This document shows positions 1 to 6,440 of a DNA stretch of 46,983 nt, one piece after another; position 1 is the first letter of the stretch, and the number at the start of each line of letters is the position of its first letter. The notes below the pieces were generated by a model, which saw nothing but the letters and a program-made list of their open reading frames with translations, made no database searches and was not told where the DNA came from. Location of the stretch: the NCBI GenBank assembly GCA_018818885.1, contig JAHIRB010000027.1:1-46983 (forward strand), in the 5' to 3' direction. The stretch comes from Patescibacteria group bacterium. GTDB lineage: Bacteria; Patescibacteriota; Patescibacteriia; Buchananbacterales; SURF-54. The position numbers were made by a program, and so were the translations under genes.

Positions 1-138
1 GTTTGCTACAATAACCCAAGAACAGATTAACCAAGCAGTCAGGTTAATTAACAACCGCCCAAGAAAAAGGCTTAACTACTTAACTCCTTATGAAGTATTT
101 AATCAAAAAGACTAATGTTGCACTTTGGAATAGAATTC
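1..138 (+). mobile_element. Right end of an IS30-type insertion element
   Basis: The window opens inside a transposase reading frame and then shows TGTTGCACTTTGGAATAGAATTC, which resembles the terminal repeat of IS30-family elements seen in related genomes. The left end and any target duplication lie outside the window, so the exact boundary (placed at the GAATTC) is a guess. Confidence 0.55.
2..115 (+). CDS. IS30-family transposase, C-terminal fragment (gene cut by window edge)
   Basis: Frame 2 is open from the first base and reads ...TITQEQINQAVRLINNRPR, then KRLNYLTPYEVF, to a TAA at 113-115. The NNRPRKRLNYLTPYEVF ending is the typical C-terminus of IS30-family DDE transposases, after the catalytic glutamate. 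Only about 37 codons are visible, so whether the element is intact cannot be judged. The reading frame is too short and too truncated for the ORF track. Confidence 0.8.
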   Translation, partial: FATITQEQINQAVRLINNRPRKRLNYLTPYEVFNQKD

Positions 139-162
139 AAAATTTTCATAGATAATTTATTA

Positions 163-171
163 TGATATAAT
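163..171 (+). promoter_or_regulatory. Probable extended -10 promoter for the rubrerythrin gene
   Basis: TGATATAAT matches an extended -10 (TGnTATAAT). A second TATAAT overlaps it at 171-176. No clear -35 is seen. The start codon of the rubrerythrin gene lies about 30 bases downstream with no Shine-Dalgarno motif. Confidence 0.45.
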
Positions 172-203
172 ATAATGGCGTTTAATTATTAAATACTAAT
201 TTT

Positions 204-734
204 ATGGATATAAAAGTGCTACGATGTAAAATATGTGGTGAAGTCTTTATTGGAAAAGCATTACCATCAAACTGCCCTTATTGCGGTGTTGAAAATAAGT
301 TTTTAATTGATGGATCTGCCTACAAAGATGAAAATGATGTGGAATTGACAGACATATCAAAAAAGAATTTAGAAAAAGCTTTATCAATAGAACTATCTAA
401 TACTGCCTTTTACAAATGCATAGCAAATACTTCAACCGAACCTTTAATTGCAGCTATGTTTAAGGGTCTATCCAAAATTGAAAAAGAACATGCTGATGTT
501 TTTAGAAAAATTCTTAAACCAGAATCCGATCCAGAAATTAACGAAACATGCTCTGACGATAGCTTAGCTTCTCTGAACTCTTCCAAAGAACGAGAAACTC
601 GTGCTACTGTGTTCTACTCCCAAGCGTTAAAGGAAGCTACTGAAAATCGACTAAAGGAAGTATTCACTGCAATTATGAAAACTGAACATGATCATCTGGC
701 GTTAGATAACGAAATGATAAAGAAATATAAATAA
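204..734 (+). CDS. Rubrerythrin-like protein with N-terminal rubredoxin-type zinc ribbon
   Basis: The 176-aa protein begins with a rubredoxin-like knuckle pair, CKIC near residue 8 and CPYC near residue 24, which would hold iron or zinc. A ferritin-like four-helix region follows, with E...EH repeats (IELSNTAFY, IEKEHADVF, RETRATVFYSQAL, TEHDHLALD) consistent with a di-iron site. Rubrerythrins reduce hydrogen peroxide in the cytoplasm of anaerobes using electrons from rubredoxin-type donors. The rubredoxin-like domain is at the N-terminus rather than the C-terminus of classical Rbr, as in 'reverse' rubrerythrins. The next gene is a desulforedoxin, so the two probably form a small oxygen-defence pair. 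The function is inferred from motifs, and the electron donor is unknown. Confidence 0.82.
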   Translation: MDIKVLRCKICGEVFIGKALPSNCPYCGVENKFLIDGSAYKDENDVELTDISKKNLEKALSIELSNTAFYKCIANTSTEPLIAAMFKGLSKIEKEHADVFRKILKPESDPEINETCSDDSLASLNSSKERETRATVFYSQALKEATENRLKEVFTAIMKTEHDHLALDNEMIKKYK

Positions 735-803
735 ATTACCAGCGATAAAGTTGATTACTCCATAGCTCATATTGGTCTATCATTTTATTAACTAAAAAAT
801 ATT

Positions 804-926
804 ATGACCGAAGTTGGACAAATATATAACTGTGTAGTCTGTAAGAATATTGTGGAAGTAAAAAATGCAGGTGTAGGTGAACTAGTCTGTTGCGGACAAC
901 CAATGAAATTGCAAGAAGAAGCATAA
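804..926 (+). CDS. Desulforedoxin-like iron protein (40 aa)
   Basis: This ORF is too short for the track. It reads [20 protein letters not shown]...[12 protein letters not shown]. The CxxC plus CC cysteine set and the GQIYxCxxC...LVCCGxPM framework are those of desulforedoxin and of the N-terminal domain of desulfoferrodoxin (superoxide reductase), which bind a rubredoxin-like Fe(Cys)4 centre. Only this domain is present and the catalytic superoxide-reductase domain is absent. It is likely an electron carrier for the rubrerythrin about 70 bases upstream. There is no good Shine-Dalgarno sequence. Confidence 0.85.
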   Translation: MTEVGQIYNCVVCKNIVEVKNAGVGELVCCGQPMKLQEEA

Positions 927-944
927 ATCACAACATTTTAAAAA

Positions 945-980
945 TACCCCATAAGGAACCGCTATGTTTTTTGTGGGGTT
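945..980 (+). terminator. Possible weak terminator after the desulforedoxin gene
   Basis: TACCCCA can pair with TGGGGTTTA across a loop of about 20 bases that contains a T-run. The stem is short and the T-tail is broken, so this is weak support. Confidence 0.3.
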
Positions 981-1052
981 TATTATTGCAATTATTGATA
1001 TATCCACAGCCATATGGTGCCAAACTAGTGAATAAGCTGTTAAATTCATTCC

Positions 1053-1081
1053 TTGAAACTACTACTTAAATAGTGTAAGAT
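1053..1081 (+). promoter_or_regulatory. dnaB promoter (near-leaderless)
   Basis: TTGAAA and TAAGAT are separated by exactly 17 bases. The -10 box ends only 9 bases before the dnaB ATG, so the transcript would begin 2-3 bases before the start codon. No Shine-Dalgarno motif is present. Confidence 0.7.
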
Positions 1082-1090
1082 ATATAAGCT

Positions 1091-2452
1091 ATGGCGCAAA
1101 ATAATATAGAACTTATACCACCACAAAACCTAGAAGCTGAAAGTTCACTTATAGGTTCTTTACTAATAGATAAAGACGGAATTGTCAAAATTGCTGATAT
1201 TGTTAATGTTGATGATTTTTATAAAGACGCACATCGATTAATTTTTGAAGCAATTAAAGAATTATACGAAAAACGTGAACCAATTGATTTATTAAGTTTA
1301 GGCAATCGCTTAGAAAGCAAAAAACAACTAAAGAGTATTGGTGGAAAAACTTATCTCACCAGTTTAGCAAACATGGTTCCTACCTCTAGCCATGTTATTA
1401 ATTATGCTCAAATTGTACAAAAGAAAGCTACTTTGCGTCGTTTGATTAATGCAGCATCACAAATCACAGAATACGGCTACAAGGAAACAGAAGATGTAGA
1501 AATTATTTTAGACAAATCTGAACAAATCTTATTTAAAGTATCTCAAAAATACCTCAAACGCGCATTTGTACCTATTAAAGATGTTTTAGTAGAAGCTTTT
1601 GATAGAATTGATGAACTACATAAAGAAGGTGGAAAGTTGCGAGGCATTCCAACTTATTATATTGATTTAGATAATATTTTAGCAGGCTTTCAAAAATCAG
1701 ATCTTATTATATTAGCTGCTCGGCCTTCCATGGGTAAAACTACTTTAGCTTTAGATATTGCTAGAAACATTGCCACTAAAGCAAAAGTTCCAATTGGCAT
1801 TTTTTCTTTAGAAATGAGTAAAGAACAACTAGTAGATAGATTACTTTGTGCTGAAGCAGGTGTTGATTTATGGAAAATGAGAACTGGGAAACTTTCAGAT
1901 CAGGGAGAAAATGATGATTTTTCAAAAATCGGTCATGCTATGGGAACACTTTCTGAAGCTTCGATTTATATTGACGATTCTGCTAACGCTAATATTATGG
2001 AAATTAGAACTAAAGCAAGAAGGTTGCAATCAGAACACGGCCTTGGTTTAATTGTTATAGACTACTTACAGCTAATGGAAGGACGAAGTGGAACAGAAAA
2101 CCGTGTACAAGAAGTTTCTGAAATTTCTAGAAACTTAAAAGCTATAGCCAGAGAATTAGATTTGCCAGTATTAGCTTTATCTCAACTTTCTCGTGGAGTG
2201 GAACAACGCGAATCACATATTCCTAGGTTAGCAGATTTACGTGAATCAGGATCCATAGAACAAGATGCAGATGTTGTTATGTTTATTTATCGCGAAGCTA
2301 TGTATCAAAAAGATCTAGACCCAGATAAACAACATTTAGCAGAAGTACATATTTCTAAACATCGAAATGGTCCAACCGGAAAGATACAGTTATATTTTGA
2401 TGAAAACAAAGTTACTTTTAAAAGTCTCGAAAGAGGAGCTGCGAGTGAGTAA
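1091..2452 (+). CDS. dnaB: Replicative DNA helicase DnaB
   Basis: The 453-aa length is normal for DnaB, the hexameric 5'-3' helicase at the replication fork. The N-terminal domain (about residues 8-110) contains the usual PQNLEAESSLIGSLL start. The RecA-like C-terminal domain carries Walker A ARPSMGKTT (about residue 210), Walker B LIVIDYLQLM, and the LPVLALSQLSR and DLRESGSIEQDADVV motifs. No intein is seen. A consensus promoter ends 9 bases upstream, which implies a nearly leaderless mRNA and supports this ATG. It is followed by a palindromic repeat and then ybaB and recR in the same direction. Confidence 0.97.
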   Translation: MAQNNIELIPPQNLEAESSLIGSLLIDKDGIVKIADIVNVDDFYKDAHRLIFEAIKELYEKREPIDLLSLGNRLESKKQLKSIGGKTYLTSLANMVPTSSHVINYAQIVQKKATLRRLINAASQITEYGYKETEDVEIILDKSEQILFKVSQKYLKRAFVPIKDVLVEAFDRIDELHKEGGKLRGIPTYYIDLDNILAGFQKSDLIILAARPSMGKTTLALDIARNIATKAKVPIGIFSLEMSKEQLVDRLLCAEAGVDLWKMRTGKLSDQGENDDFSKIGHAMGTLSEASIYIDDSANANIMEIRTKARRLQSEHGLGLIVIDYLQLMEGRSGTENRVQEVSEISRNLKAIARELDLPVLALSQLSRGVEQRESHIPRLADLRESGSIEQDADVVMFIYREAMYQKDLDPDKQHLAEVHISKHRNGPTGKIQLYFDENKVTFKSLERGAASE

Positions 2453-2460
2453 TTAATTTA

Positions 2461-2548
2461 AATTACGAATTACAAATCAATACAAATATAATAAGGAAGA
2501 AATAAACCTGTATATTTGTAGATTTGTATAAATTAATAATTTGTAACA
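2461..2548. repeat. Imperfect long palindrome of the AATTACGAATTACAAATC family
   Basis: AATTACGAATTACAAATC near the left is mirrored by TATATTTGTAGATTTGTATAAATTAATAATTTGTAA near the right. A relative sits at 23041-23180. It fills the dnaB-ybaB gap and carries no gene. Confidence 0.5.
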
Positions 2549-2549
2549 T

Positions 2550-2804
2550 ATGTTTGATAAAATTAAACAATTCAAAGAATTAAAAAATCAACTAGACGAA
2601 GTTTCTATTGAAGTAGAAAAAGATGGCATAAAACTTATTATGTCTGGCAATCAATCAATTGAATCTATTCAAATTGATCAAAACTTAACTGCACCTGAAA
2701 TTGAAAGAATAATCCCAGATTTATTTGACCAAGCATTAAAAAAAGTACAAAAAGTAATGGTAGAGAAATTTCAAACTGGAAACTTAAACTTACCTAACGT
2801 ATAA
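2550..2804 (+). CDS. YbaB/EbfC-family nucleoid-associated protein
   Basis: This 84-aa protein fits the YbaB/EbfC fold: an N-terminal helix rich in charged residues (FDKIKQFKELKNQLDEV), a central beta hairpin (VEKDGIKLIMSGNQSIESIQID) and a C-terminal helix. It is slightly shorter than the usual 100 residues. Family members are dimers that bind DNA and are linked to recombination repair. It abuts recR directly (stop at 2804, ATG at 2805), the ybaB-recR pairing that is widely conserved. The dnaX gene that normally precedes this pair is absent, with dnaB upstream instead. It has no clear ribosome-binding site. Confidence 0.85.
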   Translation: MFDKIKQFKELKNQLDEVSIEVEKDGIKLIMSGNQSIESIQIDQNLTAPEIERIIPDLFDQALKKVQKVMVEKFQTGNLNLPNV

Positions 2805-3407
2805 ATGCGACAACACTATTCAGAAAGCATATCAAAACTAATAAGCTACTTTTCTGATCTACCTGGCATCGGGCCCAAAACAGCAGAAAAGTTTGTTTTT
2901 TATTTGGTAAAACAAAATAAAGAATATCTGCAAGGATTTTCTCAAACAATATCTGATCTGATAGATAGAATCAAAATATGCAGCATTTGTCATAATTATT
3001 CAGAAAAATCAACGTGTTCTATCTGTGATAATTCAAAACGAAATAAAACTGTAATTTGTGTGGTAGCTAGACCGCAAGATATAGCTGCTTTAGAAAAAAC
3101 ACATGAATATCAAGGTGTGTATCATATGCTTGGCGGTGTACTAAATCCACTAGAAGAAGTAACACCAGATAAACTAAATATTACTCAACTACTTGAAAGA
3201 ATAAAAAAAGATAAATCTAAAGAAATTATTCTAGCACTTAACCCAGATATCGAAGGTGAAACAACAAGTTTATACTTAAAGAAAACACTTCAACCTCTAA
3301 ATGTCAAAATTACCCGCCTTGCCAGAGGTTTACCAATGGGTTCAGATCTTGAGTACGCTGACGAAGTTACACTCACAAATGCTTTAAAAGGCAGACGAGA
3401 AATTTAA
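2805..3407 (+). CDS. recR: Recombination mediator RecR
   Basis: The 200-aa length is standard. An N-terminal helix-hairpin-helix (FSDLPGIGPKTAEKFVFYL) is followed by a four-cysteine zinc finger (CSICHNYSEKSTCSIC, about residues 57-72). A Toprim domain follows, with ALNPDIEGETTSLYL and the closing LARGLPMGSDLEYADEVTL. RecR acts with RecO and RecF to load RecA at gapped DNA. No recF or recO is in the window. It starts at the base after the ybaB stop, so the two are probably translationally coupled. Confidence 0.97.
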   Translation: MRQHYSESISKLISYFSDLPGIGPKTAEKFVFYLVKQNKEYLQGFSQTISDLIDRIKICSICHNYSEKSTCSICDNSKRNKTVICVVARPQDIAALEKTHEYQGVYHMLGGVLNPLEEVTPDKLNITQLLERIKKDKSKEIILALNPDIEGETTSLYLKKTLQPLNVKITRLARGLPMGSDLEYADEVTLTNALKGRREI

Positions 3408-3430
3408 GCACAATCAATTCAAAAAAAACT

Positions 3431-3457
3431 GTAGGTCGGAGCCAGACCCCGACCTAC
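3431..3457. repeat. GC-rich hairpin repeat after recR
   Basis: GTAGGTCGG and CCGACCTAC form a perfect 9-bp stem around a 9-base loop. Similar AGGTCGGGG hairpins occur at 37632. No T-run follows, so it is listed as a dispersed palindrome rather than a terminator. Confidence 0.6.
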
Positions 3458-3473
3458 GATGATGATGTTTATT

Positions 3474-3509
3474 AGTAGACTACATTAGTCAATGTCGCCT
3501 ACTTTTTTT
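3474..3509 (+). terminator. Intrinsic terminator of the dnaB-ybaB-recR run
   Basis: AGTAGACTACATT pairs with AATGTCGCCTACT (11 of 13 positions) around AGTC and is followed by a T7 run. It separates recR from the convergent rplU. Confidence 0.85.
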
Positions 3510-3526
3510 ATTTAAGCTGATTAAAT

Positions 3527-3835
3527 TTATATCTTACCAATCTCTACTTGAGTATAAAGTTTAGTAAAACCTTGTTTCCTACGATACCGTACCTTGCGTT
3601 TATATTTTACTATAGTTAGCTTTTTATCTTTACCCTGTTTGATTATTTTAGCCTCTATTTTTTTAGCTAATTTTGGTTTTCCTGTCTCTACTTTTGTGGC
3701 TTTATCATCAGAAATAAGTAGAGTTTCAAAACTTACTTTGTCACCTTCTTTTCCTTCTATTTTATCAATTTTAAGCTTATCCCCTGTTTTTACCTTATAT
3801 TGTTTACCACCTGTTTTTATTACTGCTAAGTTCAT
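3527..3835 (-). CDS. rplU: 50S ribosomal protein L21
   Basis: The 102-aa protein has the typical L21 start (MNLAVIKTGGKQYKV) and the basic C-terminal signature KKLTIVKYKRKVRYRRKQGFTKLYTQVEI. It is a 23S rRNA-binding protein of the large subunit. L27 (rpmA), its usual partner, is not next to it. It is transcribed alone from a promoter about 35-60 bases upstream. The overlapping + strand ORF (3594-3863) is a shadow. Confidence 0.96.
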   Translation of the reverse strand: MNLAVIKTGGKQYKVKTGDKLKIDKIEGKEGDKVSFETLLISDDKATKVETGKPKLAKKIEAKIIKQGKDKKLTIVKYKRKVRYRRKQGFTKLYTQVEIGKI

Positions 3836-3868
3836 AATTATTTTAAGTTTTAGTTTAGATTAATTGAG

Positions 3869-3895
3869 TTTATATGAAATTACTATAAATGTCAA
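3869..3895 (-). promoter_or_regulatory. Probable rplU promoter
   Basis: On the - strand TTGACA is followed, after 15 bases, by TATAAA (or TAAACT at 17 bases). This leaves a leader of roughly 25-30 bases before the rplU ATG. Confidence 0.5.
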
Positions 3896-3916
3896 GAATT
3901 ATAAAAATTTTGATAT

Positions 3917-5395
3917 TTAATAATCTACTGGTGCAAAATCGTCAGTTAATATCTCAGTTTGACTAAGATCAATTGATTCTTGATATAAATTTTTTATTAA
4001 AGATTTTTCTTGCTCCGATCTTGCTAAATTATATAGTTGATCTAAAGTGTAAGTATTACTACTTTTAGTTAATATTACAATAATATTTTGAATACTATCG
4101 ATTTTCTTTGTATAGACAGGAAAAATGTAATAATTCGAAAAATATTTTGAGAATGTTTTTAGTTCAGATTTAAAAAAATAAGATTTTTCTCCATCTAAAC
4201 TTGAAATTAAATTTGCAATTACAATTCCGTCATCTTCTAGTGAATTATAAATTTTTTCGATAGTTTCAACAGTGGTTAATTGAAAAGGTATTGCATACCA
4301 TGATATAAATGCATCTAAATATATAACATCGTATTTATTTTTGTTATTGTTTAAAAAAATTCTGCCATCTTCATGGAATATGTTGAATTTATCATTTGGT
4401 ACAAAATTAAAATAATCCATTGCCATTTTTGTAACCATTGGATCAATTTCTACCACATCAATTTGTGCATTGGGAAACCGATTATTAATATCTTTAGGTT
4501 GACTGTATGCTCCTCCACCAATTACTAAAACTTTTTTTATATCAGTATTAAAAATTCTATCCAAGATCATGTATCTAGAATACTCCGTTGCCATTTCGCC
4601 TGTATCTAAAAAAATTGACGAATGAGTTTCTGCACCAATTTGCAATACTCGTTTCATACGGTGAGTACGTTTATCTACGGTGTCATAAACTCTGATATGA
4701 TTGTAGCTACTATCAAAATCAACTAGGTAGCCCTTATTTAAAATTTGATATTGTGCATACCCTGTTAGTATAAATAAAATCATCAATATACCAATTCGTG
4801 TTTTGATTAGTTTTGATGGCATTCCTAAAAACGAAGTTACTATCAAAATAGTTCCTAAGCCAAATAGTATATTTAAGCTACCAAAGGTTGGTATTAAATA
4901 AAAACCTGCTAAAAATGTTCCAACAATACTACCTATGGTTGAAATCGCATATAGATTGCCTGCTGCTGAGCCAGAGGTTTCTACATCTTTAATTTTTAAA
5001 CGTACACTATATGGAGAAACCATGCCAAGCAATATACTTGGAATTACAAAAAGTAAGGTGGTGGCAAATATTGAGCCAATCTTTATGCCATACGACATTG
5101 CCATATTGAGTATTGGTTCTTTTATGGCTGTGATCAGTACTATAAATATACCTGCAATTACTAAAGTTAAAGATAAAAACTTAAAGCTAGGGTTATTCTT
5201 AGAAAAATTTCCACCTAAATAATATCCTAGGCTTAATGCACCTAAAATTATACCTATTAAAGACGTCCAGACAAATATAGACCCGCCCAAATATGGAGCT
5301 AAAATTCTAGAACCAATTAATTCTAAAATCATTACCGTAGCACCAGATATAAAAACAATAATTTCTAATCTACCAATAAACTTTATATTCTTCAT
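3917..5395 (-). CDS. Membrane-fused spermidine synthase-like protein
   Basis: This 492-aa protein has about 210 N-terminal residues of hydrophobic helices (opening IVFISGATVMILELIGSRILAPYLG, a hallmark of the fused MFS/SpeE-like family). A SAM-type Rossmann domain follows, with the glycine loop VLVIGGGAYS, the acidic end of strand 2 (DVVEIDP), DGRIFL and YDVIYLDAF. Classical spermidine synthases transfer an aminopropyl group to putrescine. Fused membrane versions are widespread and their substrate is usually unknown, so a polyamine role is not certain here. Its ATG overlaps the stop of the upstream WecA-like gene by 4 bases (ATGA), so the two are co-translated and probably belong to an envelope-related operon. 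Confidence 0.8.
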   Translation of the reverse strand: MKNIKFIGRLEIIVFISGATVMILELIGSRILAPYLGGSIFVWTSLIGIILGALSLGYYLGGNFSKNNPSFKFLSLTLVIAGIFIVLITAIKEPILNMAMSYGIKIGSIFATTLLFVIPSILLGMVSPYSVRLKIKDVETSGSAAGNLYAISTIGSIVGTFLAGFYLIPTFGSLNILFGLGTILIVTSFLGMPSKLIKTRIGILMILFILTGYAQYQILNKGYLVDFDSSYNHIRVYDTVDKRTHRMKRVLQIGAETHSSIFLDTGEMATEYSRYMILDRIFNTDIKKVLVIGGGAYSQPKDINNRFPNAQIDVVEIDPMVTKMAMDYFNFVPNDKFNIFHEDGRIFLNNNKNKYDVIYLDAFISWYAIPFQLTTVETIEKIYNSLEDDGIVIANLISSLDGEKSYFFKSELKTFSKYFSNYYIFPVYTKKIDSIQNIIVILTKSSNTYTLDQLYNLARSEQEKSLIKNLYQESIDLSQTEILTDDFAPVDY

Positions 5396-6432
5396 GATGA
5401 TACTTCCTTTCTTTTATATAAATTAACTATAACTATAGCAATAATTATCATTAAAGCACCCAAAATACTTAAAGCAACAATCTTTCCCTTGGTGTGTAAA
5501 AATAACGACGTTACACCAAATAGAATTGAAGAAAAATATAGTAACAGGACTGCTTTTTTCTGACTAAATCCAATATCTAGCAATCTAAAATGTAGATGTT
5601 TTCTATCTGCCTTAAAAGGCATTTTTTTCTCCCAAAATGTGCGTCGAATAATTACCCACAAAACATCAAGAATTGGGATACCCATTACAAGCAAAGTAGT
5701 TGCAATTTTTGAACCAGATATAATGGCAAGTACTCCTAACAAAAAACCTGTTAAGACACTGCCACCTTCACCTAAAAATATTTTTGCTGGATGCCAATTA
5801 TATATTAAAAAACCTAAGCATGTACCAATAAGTGCTAGTGACAATACTGAGACCGCTGAATATGGTGAATTCCAATAAAGACTGACAATAAATATTATTA
5901 TTGCTCCAATAGTGGTTATACCAGTTGTTAGACCGTCCAAACCATCTAAAAATTTTGTTGTATACATCATTCCCATCAGCCACAAAAAAGTTAAAGGGAT
6001 ACTCAAAATCGGAATTATGGCTAGCGTACCACCACCAGGATTAGTAATATTAGTAATTCTAATGCCCGCGATGATTATTATGGTAGCTGCAACAATAGGG
6101 AATATAATTTGATACAAAGGTTTGAAATTATATTTATCATCAAAAAATCCACCGATCATCAAAATTGCTGATGATACAATAAATGCCCTAATAATATCAA
6201 GGTTGATTTGGCTATCTACAAACCATCCTGTTGGCAGTAAAAAATAGATTGTTAAAAAAAAGCTAAAAAAGATTGCCATACCACCAAGCTGAGGAATTTT
6301 CCTAGTATGAATTTTTCGTTTTTCAACAAAAGGAATATCAAAAATATTTTGAATTTCTGCAAATTTTTTTATTAGTGGTGTAAATCCAACTGCTAATAAA
6401 AAAGATAAGATGAGTGGTATTAAATAAAACAT
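5392..6432 (-). CDS. WecA/MraY-family undecaprenyl-phosphate sugar-1-phosphate transferase
   Basis: This 346-aa polytopic protein has about ten membrane segments. Family motifs are in order: RKIHTRKIPQLGGMAIF near residue 40, GGFFDDKYNFKP, TTKFLDGLDGLTTG, KIFLGEGGSVLTGFLLG and the cytoplasmic loop DRKHLHFRLLDIG. It would load a sugar phosphate from a UDP-sugar onto the lipid carrier at the inner face of the membrane, starting glycan or teichoic-type polymer synthesis. The usual Gly-Asp-x-Gly-Ser is Gly-Glu-Gly-Gly-Ser here. The HLHFRLLD loop points to WecA/TagO rather than MraY. It lies between the Clp-like ATPase gene and the SpeE-like gene, on the same strand. Confidence 0.88.
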   Translation of the reverse strand: MFYLIPLILSFLLAVGFTPLIKKFAEIQNIFDIPFVEKRKIHTRKIPQLGGMAIFFSFFLTIYFLLPTGWFVDSQINLDIIRAFIVSSAILMIGGFFDDKYNFKPLYQIIFPIVAATIIIIAGIRITNITNPGGGTLAIIPILSIPLTFLWLMGMMYTTKFLDGLDGLTTGITTIGAIIIFIVSLYWNSPYSAVSVLSLALIGTCLGFLIYNWHPAKIFLGEGGSVLTGFLLGVLAIISGSKIATTLLVMGIPILDVLWVIIRRTFWEKKMPFKADRKHLHFRLLDIGFSQKKAVLLLYFSSILFGVTSLFLHTKGKIVALSILGALMIIIAIVIVNLYKRKEVSS

Positions 6433-6440
6433 CTTAAAAA

